From the NCBI GenBank assembly GCA_025210475.1, contig JAOARW010000046.1:248001-312000 (forward strand): 64,000 nt of DNA, written 5' to 3'. The stretch is from Carboxylicivirga sp. (GTDB taxonomy: Bacteria; Bacteroidota; Bacteroidia; Bacteroidales; Marinilabiliaceae). This document shows positions 1-11,442 of this stretch, in pieces (position 1 is the first letter of the stretch; every line of letters starts with the position of its first letter). Both the position numbers and the translations under genes were made by a program. The notes below the pieces were generated by a model. The model saw only the letters and a program-made list of their open reading frames with translations, was not told the DNA's origin and made no database searches.

Positions 1-582
1 GATGCCTCTATTGATGTTGATGTGCGTTTAGGAGTTGACCCTCGTAAAGCAAATCAAATGGTTAGAGGGGTTGTAACTTTACCTCACGGAACTGGTAAGG
101 AGACTCGCGTACTTGTTATGTGTACTCCTGACAAAGAAGAAGAGGCTAAAGCTGCAGGTGCGGATTTTGTTGGATTGGACGAATACATCGAGAAAATCAA
201 AGGCGGTTGGACAGATGTAGACGTGATCATAACAATGCCTAGCGTTATGGCTAAAGTTGGTGCTTTAGGACGTATTTTAGGTCCTCGTGGTTTAATGCCA
301 AACCCAAAGAGTGGTACGGTAACCATGGACATCGCTAAAGCTGTAAACGAAGTGAAAGCTGGTAAAATTGACTTTAAAGTTGATCGTTACGGTATTGTTC
401 ATACCTCAATCGGTAAAGTATCGTTTACTGAAGATAAAATAGTTGACAACGTAAAAGAATTCATGAGCACGATTATGAAGCTTAAGCCTTCATCTGCTAA
501 AGGAACTTACGTTAAAAGTGTTAGTCTTTCTAGTACTATGAGTCCTGGTATTCGCATCGAACCTAAATCGGTTGATGCTTAA
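1..582 (+). CDS. rplA: Ribosomal protein L1 (5' truncated by window edge)
   Basis: Large-subunit ribosomal protein that binds 23S rRNA at the L1 stalk and often represses its own mRNA. The reading frame is open from base 1 ([12 protein letters not shown]), so the GTG at 22 is an internal Val and not the start. About 39 N-terminal residues lie outside the window. The conserved core motif [14 protein letters not shown] is visible at about 270-311. It is followed 27 bp later by rplJ in the usual ribosomal-protein/RNAP order. Identification is secure; only the start is missing. Confidence 0.97.
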   Translation, partial: DASIDVDVRLGVDPRKANQMVRGVVTLPHGTGKETRVLVMCTPDKEEEAKAAGADFVGLDEYIEKIKGGWTDVDVIITMPSVMAKVGALGRILGPRGLMPNPKSGTVTMDIAKAVNEVKAGKIDFKVDRYGIVHTSIGKVSFTEDKIVDNVKEFMSTIMKLKPSSAKGTYVKSVSLSSTMSPGIRIEPKSVDA

Positions 583-609
583 TATTAATCTTTAAAGAAC
601 AAAGGAATC

Positions 610-1128
610 ATGAGAAAAGAAGATAAAAATACATTAGTCAACGAAATGGTAGCTAACCTAAACGAGTACAGTCATTTTTATGTGACTGAAGCTGGTGGGT
701 TAAATGCCGAATTAAGTAGTAAGTTACGTCGTGAGTGCTTCAATCAGGAAGTTAAGATGGTAATGGTTAAAAATAACATTTTCCGTAAAGCTTTGGAGCA
801 AATTGAAGGTGATTACGAAGAGATTTATCCTACATTAAAAGGAACAACAGCCATCATGTTTTCAAACACTGGTAATGTTCCTGCTAAACTGATCAAAGAG
901 TTCACTAAATCAAGTGAAACTCCTAGCTTAAAAGGTGCTTACGTTGAGGAATCAATGTATGTAGGTGCTGATCAGTTAGAAGCATTGTGTAGCATCAAGT
1001 CTAAGGACGAATTACTTGGCGATGTTATCGGATTACTACAATCTCCAATGAAGAATGTTGTTTCTGCGCTTCAATCAGGAGGTTCAACAATACATGGTTT
1101 GTTACAAACCTTAGCAGAAAAAGAATAA
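610..1128 (+). CDS. rplJ: Ribosomal protein L10
   Basis: L10 (172 aa) anchors the L7/L12 dimers to the ribosomal stalk base. The N-terminal R-K-E-D-K start and the body (KVMMVKNNIFRKAL-type segment, residues about 45-60) match the family. The C-terminal helical tail that carries the L7/L12 binding sites ends in QTLAEKE. The length is normal for L10. The gene sits between rplA and rplL with short spacers, consistent with one operon. In bacteria the L10-L7/L12 complex commonly represses translation of this mRNA; no specific leader can be judged from this sequence. Confidence 0.97.
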   Translation: MRKEDKNTLVNEMVANLNEYSHFYVTEAGGLNAELSSKLRRECFNQEVKMVMVKNNIFRKALEQIEGDYEEIYPTLKGTTAIMFSNTGNVPAKLIKEFTKSSETPSLKGAYVEESMYVGADQLEALCSIKSKDELLGDVIGLLQSPMKNVVSALQSGGSTIHGLLQTLAEKE

Positions 1129-1161
1129 AGTAAGTAAAAACAATATTTAATAAATAGAAAA

Positions 1162-1539
1162 ATGGCTGATATCAAGAAGCTTGCAGAAGAGTTAGTAAAT
1201 TTAACTGTAAAAGAAGTTAACGAACTTGCTGAAGTATTAAAAGAAGAATATGGTATCGAACCTGCTGCTGCAGCTGTTGCTGTTGCAGGTCCTGCTGCAG
1301 GTGGCGAAGCTGGTGGTGCTGCTGAGCAAACTGAGTTTGACGTGATCTTAAACTCAGCTGGTGGTTCTAAATTAGCTATCGTTAAGTTAGTTAAAGAAAT
1401 GACTGGCGTTGGTCTTAAAGAAGCTAAAGAATTAGTTGACAAAGCTCCAACTGCATTGAAGGAGAAAGTTACTAAAGAAGAAGCTGAAGCATTAAAATCT
1501 CAATTAGAAGAAGCGGGAGCAGAAGTTGAACTTAAGTAA
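1162..1539 (+). CDS. rplL: Ribosomal protein L7/L12
   Basis: Stalk protein of 125 aa that recruits translational GTPases. It has the N-terminal dimerisation helices (residues 1-35), an Ala/Gly-rich hinge (about 36-55, [16 protein letters not shown]) and the C-terminal globular domain with the conserved [13 protein letters not shown] segment. It is present in several copies per ribosome, so its expression must exceed that of neighbouring genes. A hairpin followed by a T-run just downstream (1564-1604) is well placed to lower read-through into rpoB. Confidence 0.98.
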   Translation: MADIKKLAEELVNLTVKEVNELAEVLKEEYGIEPAAAAVAVAGPAAGGEAGGAAEQTEFDVILNSAGGSKLAIVKLVKEMTGVGLKEAKELVDKAPTALKEKVTKEEAEALKSQLEEAGAEVELK

Positions 1540-1563
1540 TTTTAGTCCTATATAAGGATATCC

Positions 1564-1604
1564 GGTTTAGGAATCAGTGCAAGCTGACTCCTAAACCTTT
1601 TTGT
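1564..1604 (+). terminator. Hairpin with T-run between rplL and rpoB (attenuator-like)
   Basis: The arms GGTTTAGGAATCA and TGACTCCTAAACC are complementary except near the loop and are followed by CTTTTTGTG. No gene lies between it and rpoB at 1641. It therefore looks like a partial terminator that sets the ribosomal-protein to RNA-polymerase ratio, as in other bacteria. Its strength is not measurable here. Confidence 0.6.
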
Positions 1605-1640
1605 GCTTTAATATTTTAGGTTCAATAAATTAGTTGATAG

Positions 1641-4600
1641 ATGACTCCAAATACTACAGAAAGGATTAGTTTTGCCTCCATAAAGAACAGGTTGTTATAC
1701 CCTGATTTGTTGGAGATACAATTAAAATCTTTCCGCGAATTTTTTCAGATGGGTACCACCCCTGAAGAGCGGACAAAGGAGGGTTTGTATCAGGTTTTCA
1801 ACGAGAATTTTCCGATTACTGACACAAGAAACAACTTCGTACTTGAGTTTCTTGATTTCTCGATTGATCCGGCCCGTTACACAATACCTGAGTGCATTGA
1901 AAGAGGTTTAACCTACAGTGTGCCTCTAAAAGCCAAGTTAAAACTCTATTGTACAGATCCGGAACACGAGGATTTTGATACAGTTGTGCAAGATGTTTAC
2001 TTAGGCACAATCCCTTATATGACCGATAAGGGTAGCTTCATTATTAACGGAGCTGAGCGTGTTGTTGTTAGCCAGTTGCACCGTTCGCCTGGTGTATTCT
2101 TTGGTCAAAGTGTACACGCTAATGGTACAAAGTTATATTCTGCACGTATAATCCCTTTCAAAGGGTCATGGATTGAATTTGCTACCGATATAAACAGTGT
2201 GATGTATGCCTACATCGACAGGAAAAAGAAGTTACCTGTAACAACACTGTTAAGAGCCATTGGATACGAAGGAGATAAAGATATCTTGGCGATCTTCGAT
2301 TTGGCTGATGAAATTAAAGTTAATAAGGCGAGTCTTAAAAAAGTTGTTGGCCGTAAGCTGGCAGCCCGTGTGCTTAAGAGCTGGATTGAGGACTTCGTTG
2401 ATGAAGATACTGGTGAAGTAGTATCTATCGAGCGTAACGAAGTAATTATCGATCGTGAGACCATCATTACTGATGAGCACGTAGATGAGATTATTGACTC
2501 GGGTACAAAAACAATCTTACTTCATAAAGAGAATCAAAACCTTTCTGATTTTGCGATTATCTATAATACACTTCAGAAAGACCCTTGTAACTCTGAAAAA
2601 GAAGCAGTAGTTCACATCTATCGTCAGTTACGTAATGCTGAGCCACCTGATGAGGCAACTGCCCGTGACGTTATCGATAAGTTATTCTTCTCTGATAAAC
2701 GTTACGATTTAGGTGAAGTAGGACGTTACCGACTAAATAAAAAACTGAATCTGAATACGGATTGGGAAACTAAAGTGTTAACACGCGATGATATTATCGC
2801 GATTATCAAGCACTTAATTCAGTTGATCAATTCAAAGACCGACGTGGATGATATTGACCACTTAAGTAACCGTCGTGTAAGAACCGTAGGTGAACAAATG
2901 GCTAATCAGTTTGGCGTTGGTTTAGCACGTATGGCACGTACAATTCGCGAACGAATGAACGTACGTGACAACGAAGTATTTACACCAATTGATCTGATCA
3001 ACAGTAAGACCTTGTCTTCGGTGATCAACAGTTTCTTTGGTACAAATGCTTTATCTCAGTTTATGGATCAAACAAACCCATTGGCTGAGATAACACACAA
3101 GAGACGTATGTCAGCTCTTGGACCAGGTGGTCTTTCCCGTGAAAGAGCCGGTTTCGAGGTTCGAGATGTTCACTATACTCACTACGGACGTTTATGTCCG
3201 ATTGAAACACCTGAAGGACCAAACATTGGTTTGATTTCTTCATTGTGTGTTTATGCTAAGATCAATGATCTTGGTTTTATTGAAACACCTTACCGTAAGG
3301 TGACAGAAGGACAGGTTGACTTGTCTAACGAAGGTGTTTCATACCTGACAGCAGAAGAGGAAGAGTCAAAAATTATTGCACAGGCAAACGCACCATTACA
3401 AGAAGATGGTAACTTTAAAAACGACCGTGTAAAAGCACGTGAGGAAGGTGACTTCCCTGTTGTTGAGCCAAACGAAGTGCACATGATGGACGTTGCGCCT
3501 AACCAGATTGCATCGGTGGCTGCTTCGTTGATTCCTTTCCTGGAGCATGATGATGCGAACCGTGCATTGATGGGATCTAACATGATGCGTCAGGCCGTAC
3601 CATTGTTACGTCCTGAGTCACCAATTGTAGGTACCGGTCTGGAAGGTAAGTTGATTCAGGATTCACGTACACACATTGTTGCCGAAGGTGATGGTGTTAT
3701 TGAGTACGTTGATGCTGATGAAATAGTAATTCGTTACGATTACACTGATGATGAGCGTTTCGTGAGCTTCGAAGGTGAAACAAAACGTTATCCAATTGTA
3801 AAGTACCAGAAAACTAACCAGAGTACTTGTATCGATGTTAAGCCATTAGTTAATAAGGGAGACCGCGTAACTGAAGGAATGATCTTAACAGAAGGATATT
3901 CGACTCAGAAAGGTGAGCTTGGCCTGGGACGTAACCTGAAAGTGGCATTTATGCCTTGGAAAGGTTACAACTTTGAGGATGCGATTGTAATCTCTGAGAA
4001 AGTGGTACGCGATGATGTATTTACATCTGTTCACATCGATGAATATTCATTGGAAGTACGTGACACAAAACGTGGATTGGAAGAATTAACTTCTGATATT
4101 CCTAACGTAAGTGAAGAAGCAACCAAGGATCTTGATGAAAACGGATTGATTCGAATTGGTGCTCACGTAACACCTGGTGATATTCTGATTGGTAAGATCA
4201 CACCTAAGGGTGAAAGTGATCCTACTCCGGAAGAGAAATTACTTCGCGCCATTTTTGGTGAGAAGGCGGGTGATGTAAAAGATGCATCGCTAAAGGCTTC
4301 TCCATCATTAAAAGGTGTGGTAATTGACAAGAAGTTATTCTCAAGAATCGTTAAAGATCGCAAATCGCGTACCTCTGAAAAGAGTCAGATTGCGAAAATT
4401 GATGAGGAATTCATCCGCTCAACAGAAGAGTTGAAAGGACGATTGGTAGACAAATTATTTACTCAGGTAAACGGTAAAACATCGCAAGGTGTTAAAGATT
4501 ACTACGATGTAGATGTTGTGTCAAAAGGTACCAAGTTTACTCAGAAGATCTTAAGCGATATTGATTATATCAATGTGAATCCTAACAAATGGACGACTGA

Positions 4601-5450
4601 TAAGGATAAGAACGATCTTATTGCCAAGGTGATCCATAACTACAGGATGAAATATAAAGAGTTGGAAGCGAAAGAAAAGCGCCAAAAGTACAATGTGACG
4701 ATTGGTGATGAACTTCCAGCTGGTATTATACAGCTTGCCAAAGTTTATATTGCCAAGAAACGTAAAATTACAGTTGGTGATAAGATGGCAGGACGTCACG
4801 GTAACAAGGGTATTGTATCACGTATTGTTCGTGCTGAAGATATGCCTTTCCTTGAAGACGGAACACCGGTTGACATCGTATTGAACCCACTGGGTGTACC
4901 ATCGAGGATGAACCTTGGACAGATTTATGAAACTGTACTAGGTTGGGCCGGATTGAACTTAGGTGTGAAATTTGCTACACCAATTTTTGACGGTGCTAAG
5001 ATGGATGACTTAAATAAGTGGACCGACGATGCTGGTGTACCAAGATACGGACGTACTTATCTATACGATGGTGGTACAGGTGAGCGTTTTCACCAACCTG
5101 CAACAGTTGGTGTGATTTACATGCTTAAGCTGGGGCACATGGTTGAAGATAAGATGCACGCCCGTTCTATTGGTCCTTACTCGTTAATTACTCAGCAGCC
5201 ATTAGGTGGTAAAGCCCAGTTTGGTGGTCAGCGTTTTGGTGAGATGGAGGTTTGGGCATTAGAAGCATTTGGTGCGGCTAATATCCTGCAGGAAATCTTA
5301 ACAGTGAAGTCTGATGATGTAATTGGTCGAGCTAAGGCTTATGAATCAATCGTAAAAGGTGATGGCCTGCCACAGCCTGGTATTCCGGAATCATTGAACG
5401 TATTGCTTCATGAGATGAGAGGTCTTGGACTAAGTGTGAACCTAGAATAA
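1641..5450 (+). CDS. rpoB: RNA polymerase beta subunit
   Basis: Catalytic subunit of the transcribing enzyme, 1269 aa, typical for Bacteroidota. Visible hallmarks include the rifampicin-pocket region with [17 protein letters not shown] (about residue 480), the [17 protein letters not shown] segment and [12 protein letters not shown]. Later landmarks are the active-site loop [13 protein letters not shown] and the C-terminal clamp [21 protein letters not shown]. The Asp and Ser of the rifampicin region look like the sensitive wild type. The rpoB start is the ATG after a weakly conserved spacer without a Shine-Dalgarno, as is usual in this phylum. rpoC follows after 76 bp. Confidence 0.99.
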   Translation: MTPNTTERISFASIKNRLLYPDLLEIQLKSFREFFQMGTTPEERTKEGLYQVFNENFPITDTRNNFVLEFLDFSIDPARYTIPECIERGLTYSVPLKAKLKLYCTDPEHEDFDTVVQDVYLGTIPYMTDKGSFIINGAERVVVSQLHRSPGVFFGQSVHANGTKLYSARIIPFKGSWIEFATDINSVMYAYIDRKKKLPVTTLLRAIGYEGDKDILAIFDLADEIKVNKASLKKVVGRKLAARVLKSWIEDFVDEDTGEVVSIERNEVIIDRETIITDEHVDEIIDSGTKTILLHKENQNLSDFAIIYNTLQKDPCNSEKEAVVHIYRQLRNAEPPDEATARDVIDKLFFSDKRYDLGEVGRYRLNKKLNLNTDWETKVLTRDDIIAIIKHLIQLINSKTDVDDIDHLSNRRVRTVGEQMANQFGVGLARMARTIRERMNVRDNEVFTPIDLINSKTLSSVINSFFGTNALSQFMDQTNPLAEITHKRRMSALGPGGLSRERAGFEVRDVHYTHYGRLCPIETPEGPNIGLISSLCVYAKINDLGFIETPYRKVTEGQVDLSNEGVSYLTAEEEESKIIAQANAPLQEDGNFKNDRVKAREEGDFPVVEPNEVHMMDVAPNQIASVAASLIPFLEHDDANRALMGSNMMRQAVPLLRPESPIVGTGLEGKLIQDSRTHIVAEGDGVIEYVDADEIVIRYDYTDDERFVSFEGETKRYPIVKYQKTNQSTCIDVKPLVNKGDRVTEGMILTEGYSTQKGELGLGRNLKVAFMPWKGYNFEDAIVISEKVVRDDVFTSVHIDEYSLEVRDTKRGLEELTSDIPNVSEEATKDLDENGLIRIGAHVTPGDILIGKITPKGESDPTPEEKLLRAIFGEKAGDVKDASLKASPSLKGVVIDKKLFSRIVKDRKSRTSEKSQIAKIDEEFIRSTEELKGRLVDKLFTQVNGKTSQGVKDYYDVDVVSKGTKFTQKILSDIDYINVNPNKWTTDKDKNDLIAKVIHNYRMKYKELEAKEKRQKYNVTIGDELPAGIIQLAKVYIAKKRKITVGDKMAGRHGNKGIVSRIVRAEDMPFLEDGTPVDIVLNPLGVPSRMNLGQIYETVLGWAGLNLGVKFATPIFDGAKMDDLNKWTDDAGVPRYGRTYLYDGGTGERFHQPATVGVIYMLKLGHMVEDKMHARSIGPYSLITQQPLGGKAQFGGQRFGEMEVWALEAFGAANILQEILTVKSDDVIGRAKAYESIVKGDGLPQPGIPESLNVLLHEMRGLGLSVNLE

Positions 5451-5461
5451 TAGTCTGATCG

Positions 5462-5485
5462 AAGAGAGCAGGCAACTGCTCTCTT
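5462..5485 (+). other. Perfect 10-bp stem with GCAA tetraloop between rpoB and rpoC
   Basis: AAGAGAGCAG and CTGCTCTCTT are exact reverse complements around the loop GCAA, a stable GNRA tetraloop. No T-run follows, so it is unlikely to be a terminator. An mRNA processing or stability element between two co-transcribed genes is more plausible (inference). Confidence 0.55.
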
Positions 5486-5526
5486 GATAACCATATTATA
5501 TAAATTACAATAATACTCTACGCTAT

Positions 5527-8500
5527 ATGGCATTTAGAAGAGATCAGAAACAAAAGAGTAACTTCAATAAAATCACCATTGGATTAGCTTCTCCTGAAGA
5601 GATTCTGGAGATGTCAAGTGGTGAAGTGTTGAAGCCTGAAACAATCAACTACCGTACATACAAGCCGGAGCGTGACGGATTATTCTGTGAAAGAATTTTC
5701 GGTCCTGTAAAGGATTATGAATGTCACTGTGGTAAATATAAGCGTATTCGTTACCGCGGCATCGTTTGTGATCGATGTGGTGTTGAAGTAACCGAAAAGA
5801 AAGTACGCCGTGAGCGCATGGGACACATCTCATTAGTTGTGCCGGTAGCTCACATTTGGTATTTCAAGTCGTTACCAAATAAAATTGGTTACCTACTTGG
5901 TTTACCTACCAAAAAGCTGGATACCATTATTTATTACGAACGTTACGTTGTAATTAACGCAGGTATCAAAGCCGAAGATGGTATTAACAAAATGGATTTC
6001 TTAACGGAAGAAGAATATTTGGATATTCTTGAAACGCTTCCAAAAGAAAACCAACACCTGGATGATGATGATCCAAACAAGTTTATTGCAAAAATGGGTG
6101 CTGAAGCATTACATATGTTGCTTGGACGTATTGATTTGGATTCTTTATCATATGACTTACGTCACAAGGCCAACACAGAAACTTCACAGCAACGTAAAAA
6201 CGAGGCTTTGAAGCGTCTGAACGTGGTTGAGTCTTTCCGCGATTCGCAAGGTATTAACCGACCAGAATGGATGGTAGTGAAAGTGGTTCCTGTAATTCCA
6301 CCAGAATTACGTCCGCTTGTACCATTGGATGGTGGTCGTTTTGCTACATCTGACCTTAACGATTTATATCGTCGTGTTATCATCCGTAATAACCGTTTGA
6401 AGCGATTAATCGAAATTAAGGCACCAGAGGTAATCCTGCGTAATGAGAAACGTATGCTTCAGGAGTCAGTTGATTCATTATTTGATAACTCACGTAAATC
6501 AAATGCTGTTAAAACTGATTCGAACCGTCCATTAAAGTCATTAAGTGACTCATTAAAGGGTAAGCAAGGTCGTTTCCGTCAGAACTTACTTGGTAAACGT
6601 GTTGATTACTCTGCTCGTTCCGTTATTGTTGTAGGTCCTGAATTAAACATGCACGAGTGTGGTTTGCCAAAGGATATGGCAGCCGAATTATACAAGCCGT
6701 TTGTGATTCGTAAGCTTATAGAGCGCGGTGTTGTAAAAACGGTTAAATCAGCCAAGAAAATAGTTGATCGTAAAGATCCTGTTGTTTGGGATATTCTTGA
6801 AAACGTAATGAAGGGTCACCCGGTTCTGTTAAACCGTGCCCCAACGCTTCACCGTTTAGGTATTCAGGCTTTCCAGCCGAAAATGATCGAAGGTAAAGCA
6901 ATTCAGTTACACCCATTGGCTTGTGCGGCATTTAACGCCGACTTCGACGGTGACCAGATGGCGGTTCACTTACCACTTGGTAATGCTGCAATTTTGGAAG
7001 CACAAATGTTGATGTTGGCTTCACAAAACATCTTAAACCCTGCTAACGGTGCTCCTATTACTGTACCTTCTCAGGATATGGTATTGGGTCTGTACTACAT
7101 GACCAAACCACGTGAAGGAGCCAAAGGTGAAGGTTTAATGTTTTATTCGCCGGAAGAAACAAAAATTGCTTTCAACGAGAAGAGTGTAGATTTACATGCA
7201 ATCGTTAAAGTAAAAACTAATGATACCGACGAAAACGGTGAGATCGTAGAAAAGGTTATTGAAACAACAGTTGGACGTATTCTTTTCAACGAATTTGTAC
7301 CAAAAGAAGCCGGTTATATCAATGCAATCCTTACTAAGAAAGCTTTGCGTGATATTATTGGAGATGTACACAAAGTTTGTGGTACACCAAAAACTGCGGC
7401 TTTCCTTGATGATATCAAGAACCTTGGATACCGTATGGCATTCGAAGGTGGATTGTCGTTTAACCTTGGTGATGTAATCATTCCTAAGGAGAAAGAAACG
7501 CTTGTACAGGAAGGATACGACGAGGCTGAAGAAGTGATGAATAACTATAACATGGGTTTCATCACCAACAACGAACGTTACAACCAGATTATCGATATTT
7601 GGACGCATGTTAATGCCCGTCTGACTCAAACATTGATGAATCAGATTAGTACCGATAACCAAGGATTTAACTCCGTGTTTATGATGCTTGATTCTGGTGC
7701 GAGGGGTTCGAAAGAGCAGATTCGTCAGTTATCAGGTATGAGGGGTCTGATGGCCAAGCCGCAAAAAGCCGGTGCTGAAGGTGGTCAGATTATTGAAAAC
7801 CCAATTCTTTCGAACTTTAAAGAAGGTCTGTCGGTATTGGAGTACTTTATCTCTACTCACGGTGCTCGTAAAGGTCTTGCGGATACTGCCCTGAAAACAG
7901 CCGATGCGGGTTACCTTACTCGTCGTTTGGTGGATGTTTCTCAGGATGTGGTTATCCTTGAAGAAGATTGTGGTACCTTACGTGGATTAACTGCTACCGA
8001 TATTAAGAATAACGAGGAAATCGTTGCTTCTTTATATGAGCGTATCTTAGGTCGTGTATCAGTTCATGATATTCACCACCCAAGTACAGGTGAGTTGATT
8101 ATTAAGTCAGGTCAGGAGTTTAGCGAAACTGCAGCTAAGATTGTTGATGAGTCACCAATTGAGCGTGTAGAAATTCGTTCGGTACTGACTTGTGAGTCGA
8201 AGAAAGGTGTTTGTGCCAAGTGTTATGGACGTAACCTTGCCACGGGCCGTATGGTTCAGTTAGGGGAGTCGGTAGGTGTAATTGCTGCTCAGTCAATCGG
8301 GGAGCCGGGTACACAGTTAACACTACGTACCTTCCACGTAGGGGGTACAGCGGGTAACATCACTTCTGAGAACAAAATTCTTGCTAAATATGATGGTATT
8401 GTTGAAATTGAAGAATTACGTACAGTTCCATCAAAAACAGAAGAAGGAGAAGAGGTTGATGTGGTAATCGGTCGTTTGGCTGAATTACGTATCATCGACA

Positions 8501-9801
8501 AGAATACAAATATTGCTTTAACAACTCACCCAATTCCTTATGGTGCGAAACTATTCATTAAGAATGGTGCCGAAATCAAGAAGGATGATGTGATTTGTGA
8601 ATGGGATCCATATAATGCCTTGATTATTTCTGAGAAGAAAGGTAAAGTGGCCTTCGAAAACATGATCGATGGCGTTACCTATAAGGAAGAATCGGATGAG
8701 CAAACAGGTTTCCGTGAGAAAGTAATTACCGAAACGCGAGATAAAACCAAGAATGCTGGTTTACGTGTAGTTGGAATTGATGGAGAAGTATTGAAAAACT
8801 ACAACTTACCTGTGGGAGCCCACATGTCTGTTGAAGAAGGAGATGCTGTTGAGCAGGGACAAATTCTTGCTAAGATTCCACGTGCAGTTGGTAAAGCAGG
8901 CGATATCACCGGTGGTCTTCCACGTGTAACTGAGTTATTCGAAGCACGTAACCCAAGTAACCCAGCTGTGGTTTCTGAGGTTGATGGTGAGGTAACTTTC
9001 GGTAAGATTAAGCGTGGTAACCGTGAAATTATCGTTACAACTAAGGCGGGTGATGTGAAGAAGTATTTGGTTTCTTTATCGAAACAAATTCTTGTTCAGG
9101 AGAACGATTACGTTCGTGCCGGTACACCTCTTTCTGATGGTGCTACTACGCCTAACGACATCCTTAGCATTAAAGGTCCTACTGCCGTTCAGGAGTATAT
9201 CGTGAATGAAGTACAGGACGTATATCGCTTACAGGGTGTGAAGATTAACGATAAGCACTTCGAAATTATCGTTCGTCAGATGATGCGTAAAGTAGACATC
9301 GCTGATCCGGGTGATACTAAATTCCTTGAAAAGCAGATCGTTGATAAGATTGAGTTCATGACTGAAAATGATGAGATCTGGGGTAAAAAAGTGGTTGAAG
9401 AAGCAGGTGATTCGCAAACACTTAAACCAGGTATGATCATTACAGCTCGTCGTCTTCGCGATGAGAACTCACAGTTAAAGCGTCGTGACCTTCAGTTAGT
9501 GACAGCTCGTGAAGCCATTCCGGCAACATCGGGTCAGGTACTACAGGGTATTACACGTGCGGCACTGCAAACGAAGAGCTTTATGTCTGCTGCTTCCTTC
9601 CAGGAAACAACAAAAGTTCTTAACGAGGCGGCTATTCAAGGTAAAGTTGATAAGCTTGACGGCTTGAAGGAGAACGTGATTTGTGGTCACTTGATTCCGG
9701 CTGGTACTGGAGTGCGTAATTTTACTAAAGTAGTTGTTGGTTCAAAAGAAGAATTCGATAGCTTGGTTAGTAAGAAAGCGGCCAGTGAAGAGGTAGAATA
9801 A
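5527..9801 (+). CDS. rpoC: RNA polymerase beta' subunit
   Basis: Catalytic subunit of 1424 aa. The N-terminal zinc ribbon is visible ([20 protein letters not shown], residues about 67-87). The absolutely conserved magnesium-binding NADFDGD motif lies at about residue 475. The second zinc site follows ([11 protein letters not shown], about 890), and then the bridge helix and trigger loop. The length fits bacteria with the standard Bacteroidota beta' architecture. The gene ends at a strong terminator (9826-9856), so the RNAP operon probably ends here, with DUF3467 separately transcribed or served by read-through. Confidence 0.99.
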   Translation: MAFRRDQKQKSNFNKITIGLASPEEILEMSSGEVLKPETINYRTYKPERDGLFCERIFGPVKDYECHCGKYKRIRYRGIVCDRCGVEVTEKKVRRERMGHISLVVPVAHIWYFKSLPNKIGYLLGLPTKKLDTIIYYERYVVINAGIKAEDGINKMDFLTEEEYLDILETLPKENQHLDDDDPNKFIAKMGAEALHMLLGRIDLDSLSYDLRHKANTETSQQRKNEALKRLNVVESFRDSQGINRPEWMVVKVVPVIPPELRPLVPLDGGRFATSDLNDLYRRVIIRNNRLKRLIEIKAPEVILRNEKRMLQESVDSLFDNSRKSNAVKTDSNRPLKSLSDSLKGKQGRFRQNLLGKRVDYSARSVIVVGPELNMHECGLPKDMAAELYKPFVIRKLIERGVVKTVKSAKKIVDRKDPVVWDILENVMKGHPVLLNRAPTLHRLGIQAFQPKMIEGKAIQLHPLACAAFNADFDGDQMAVHLPLGNAAILEAQMLMLASQNILNPANGAPITVPSQDMVLGLYYMTKPREGAKGEGLMFYSPEETKIAFNEKSVDLHAIVKVKTNDTDENGEIVEKVIETTVGRILFNEFVPKEAGYINAILTKKALRDIIGDVHKVCGTPKTAAFLDDIKNLGYRMAFEGGLSFNLGDVIIPKEKETLVQEGYDEAEEVMNNYNMGFITNNERYNQIIDIWTHVNARLTQTLMNQISTDNQGFNSVFMMLDSGARGSKEQIRQLSGMRGLMAKPQKAGAEGGQIIENPILSNFKEGLSVLEYFISTHGARKGLADTALKTADAGYLTRRLVDVSQDVVILEEDCGTLRGLTATDIKNNEEIVASLYERILGRVSVHDIHHPSTGELIIKSGQEFSETAAKIVDESPIERVEIRSVLTCESKKGVCAKCYGRNLATGRMVQLGESVGVIAAQSIGEPGTQLTLRTFHVGGTAGNITSENKILAKYDGIVEIEELRTVPSKTEEGEEVDVVIGRLAELRIIDKNTNIALTTHPIPYGAKLFIKNGAEIKKDDVICEWDPYNALIISEKKGKVAFENMIDGVTYKEESDEQTGFREKVITETRDKTKNAGLRVVGIDGEVLKNYNLPVGAHMSVEEGDAVEQGQILAKIPRAVGKAGDITGGLPRVTELFEARNPSNPAVVSEVDGEVTFGKIKRGNREIIVTTKAGDVKKYLVSLSKQILVQENDYVRAGTPLSDGATTPNDILSIKGPTAVQEYIVNEVQDVYRLQGVKINDKHFEIIVRQMMRKVDIADPGDTKFLEKQIVDKIEFMTENDEIWGKKVVEEAGDSQTLKPGMIITARRLRDENSQLKRRDLQLVTAREAIPATSGQVLQGITRAALQTKSFMSAASFQETTKVLNEAAIQGKVDKLDGLKENVICGHLIPAGTGVRNFTKVVVGSKEEFDSLVSKKAASEEVE

Positions 9802-9825
9802 TTGAATTATTGAGATATGGAAAGA

Positions 9826-9856
9826 GGGGAAGCACAGTTGTGTCTTCCCCTTTTTT
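9826..9856 (+). terminator. Rho-independent terminator after rpoC
   Basis: GGGGAAGCACA / TGTGTCTTCCCC stem with a very short loop, followed immediately by six T residues. It is a textbook intrinsic terminator 24 bp after the rpoC stop. Confidence 0.85.
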
Positions 9857-9871
9857 GAAAAAAATATAACT

Positions 9872-10192
9872 ATGGAAGAAAAGAAGAATCAAAATCAATT
9901 GAATATTGAGTTGAACGAGGAGGTATCACAAGGAACTTATTCTAACCTTGCCATTATAACCCATTCTCCAGCCGAGTTTGTTGTGGATTTTGTTCGTATT
10001 ATGCCAGGTGTTCCTAAAGCTCAGGTTAAGTCTCGTGTAATCCTTACACCCGAGCATGCCAAGCGCTTAATGAATGCTTTAAAGGATAATATTGCTCGCT
10101 ACGAATCCTTGCACGGACCGATCAAAAACACTGACAATAATGGTCAGGGGCCGGTTATGCCAATGAATTTTGGCCCGGCAGGTCAAGCCTAA
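9872..10192 (+). CDS. DUF3467 family protein
   Basis: Small cytosolic protein (106 aa) with the DUF3467 signature: a strand rich in hydrophobics (Y-S-N-L-A-I-I-T-H-S) followed by EFVVDFVRIMPG, then the conserved VILTPEHAKRLMNALKDNI helix. The C-terminal tail is Gly/Pro/Met-rich and probably disordered. The family is commonly found downstream of rpoC in Bacteroidota and its function is unknown. It begins 70 bp after the rpoC stop, behind the rpoC terminator, and has its own terminator at 10212-10243. No catalytic residues are recognisable. Confidence 0.85.
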   Translation: MEEKKNQNQLNIELNEEVSQGTYSNLAIITHSPAEFVVDFVRIMPGVPKAQVKSRVILTPEHAKRLMNALKDNIARYESLHGPIKNTDNNGQGPVMPMNFGPAGQA

Positions 10193-10211
10193 TAAAATAT
10201 TTATCAAGTAA

Positions 10212-10243
10212 AAAAAACGGGGCATTGTTGTCCCGTTTTTTTA
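10212..10243 (+). terminator. Intrinsic terminator after the DUF3467 gene
   Basis: A-rich arm ending ACGGG, loop GCATTGTTG, then CCCGT followed by a run of seven T. It separates the RNAP block from the NamZ gene. Confidence 0.8.
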
Positions 10244-10263
10244 TTTTTACAAAAACACTTGTT

Positions 10264-11439
10264 ATGTCTCAAATACGACCTTTCTTATATCTATTTTTAC
10301 TACTTCAGCTTGTGGCCTGCCAGGCAACACCGAAAAAGGAAAATACAGCCTTACGATTGGCTTGTGAAAAAATGGAAGACTACATTCCTTTGCTTAAGGG
10401 TAAAAAGGTGGGCTTATTGGTTAACCATACTTCCTTAGTCGGGACGTCGCATCTCGTAGATACGCTAATCGCTCAAAATATTGAGGTAACAAAGATCTAT
10501 GCTCCGGAGCATGGTTTCAGAGGAACAGCCGATGCGGGAGAGCATGTGGCCAGCGATATTGATTCGAAAACTGGCATACCGGTTATTTCGCTTTATGGAA
10601 AAAATAAAAAACCATCGACAGAGGATTTAAATAATATTGATGTGGTCGTATTTGATATACAGGATGTGGGGGTTCGGTTTTACACCTACATTTCATCGAT
10701 GCATTACATGATGGAAGCCTGTGCCGAAAACGGGGTGAAAATGCTGGTATTGGATCGACCGAATCCCAATGGTGATTATTTTGATGGACCAGTACTCAAA
10801 AAGGAGTTTCAATCATTCGTAGGCATGCATCCAATACCGGTTGTACATGGTTTAACGGTGGGAGAGCTGGCTAATATGATCAATGGCGAAGGATGGTTAA
10901 AAGATTCGGCCAAATGTGATTTAACCGTTATTAAAATGGACAATTACCGTCACGATATGCCCTATTCAGTACCGGTTAAGCCATCGCCCAATCTACCCAA
11001 TGATTTGTCCATTCGCCTTTATCCGTCCTTGTGTTTCTTTGAAGCCACTGTTATAAGTGTGGGGCGGGGCACACATATGCCATTTCAAGTGATTGGTAAT
11101 CCTGATCCTCGCTTTGGATCATTCAAGTTTACGCCCAAAAGTATTGATGGCATGTCGAAGCATCCTTTGCACGAAAACAAATTGTGTTATGGTATCGACC
11201 TCCGAAACCGTAAGCTGGATCACCAATTCCGTATTGACTATGTGGTGTACATGTATGGTGCTTCTGGTTGTCAAAAGGATTTCTTTAGCAGACGCCGATG
11301 GTTTAATTTATTGGCCGGAAATGATACTTTACTAAAGAAGATTGAAGATTTGTGGAGTGTGGAAGAAATAAAGGATAGTTGGAAAACAGAACTGGACGCT
11401 TATTCAAAATTGAGAAGTCAATACCTATTATACCCTTGA
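10264..11439 (+). CDS. namZ: DUF1343 / NamZ-type exo-beta-N-acetylmuramidase lipoprotein
   Basis: Predicted to remove N-acetylmuramic acid from the non-reducing end of peptidoglycan fragments during cell-wall recycling or scavenging. The ATG at 10264 gives 391 aa beginning MSQIRPFLYLF with a lipobox (L-V-A-C) near residue 19, so it should be a lipoprotein. Upstream in-frame alternatives lie inside the terminator and are rejected. Family motifs seen are GLLVNHTS, the YAPEHGFRG loop, FDIQDVGVRFYTYIS and LDRPNPNGD. The next gene starts 3 bp after the stop, so the two are co-expressed. Naming follows the NamZ/DUF1343 family; activity is inferred. Confidence 0.88.
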   Translation: MSQIRPFLYLFLLLQLVACQATPKKENTALRLACEKMEDYIPLLKGKKVGLLVNHTSLVGTSHLVDTLIAQNIEVTKIYAPEHGFRGTADAGEHVASDIDSKTGIPVISLYGKNKKPSTEDLNNIDVVVFDIQDVGVRFYTYISSMHYMMEACAENGVKMLVLDRPNPNGDYFDGPVLKKEFQSFVGMHPIPVVHGLTVGELANMINGEGWLKDSAKCDLTVIKMDNYRHDMPYSVPVKPSPNLPNDLSIRLYPSLCFFEATVISVGRGTHMPFQVIGNPDPRFGSFKFTPKSIDGMSKHPLHENKLCYGIDLRNRKLDHQFRIDYVVYMYGASGCQKDFFSRRRWFNLLAGNDTLLKKIEDLWSVEEIKDSWKTELDAYSKLRSQYLLYP

Positions 11440-11442
11440 TAG

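Noticed and set aside
1071..1442. Minus-strand 123-aa reading frame across rplL
   Set aside because: A shadow of the Ala-rich rplL sequence without homology.
10225..10263. Upstream in-frame start of the NamZ gene
   Set aside because: Lies within the terminator T-run; the ATG at 10264 gives a proper lipoprotein signal.
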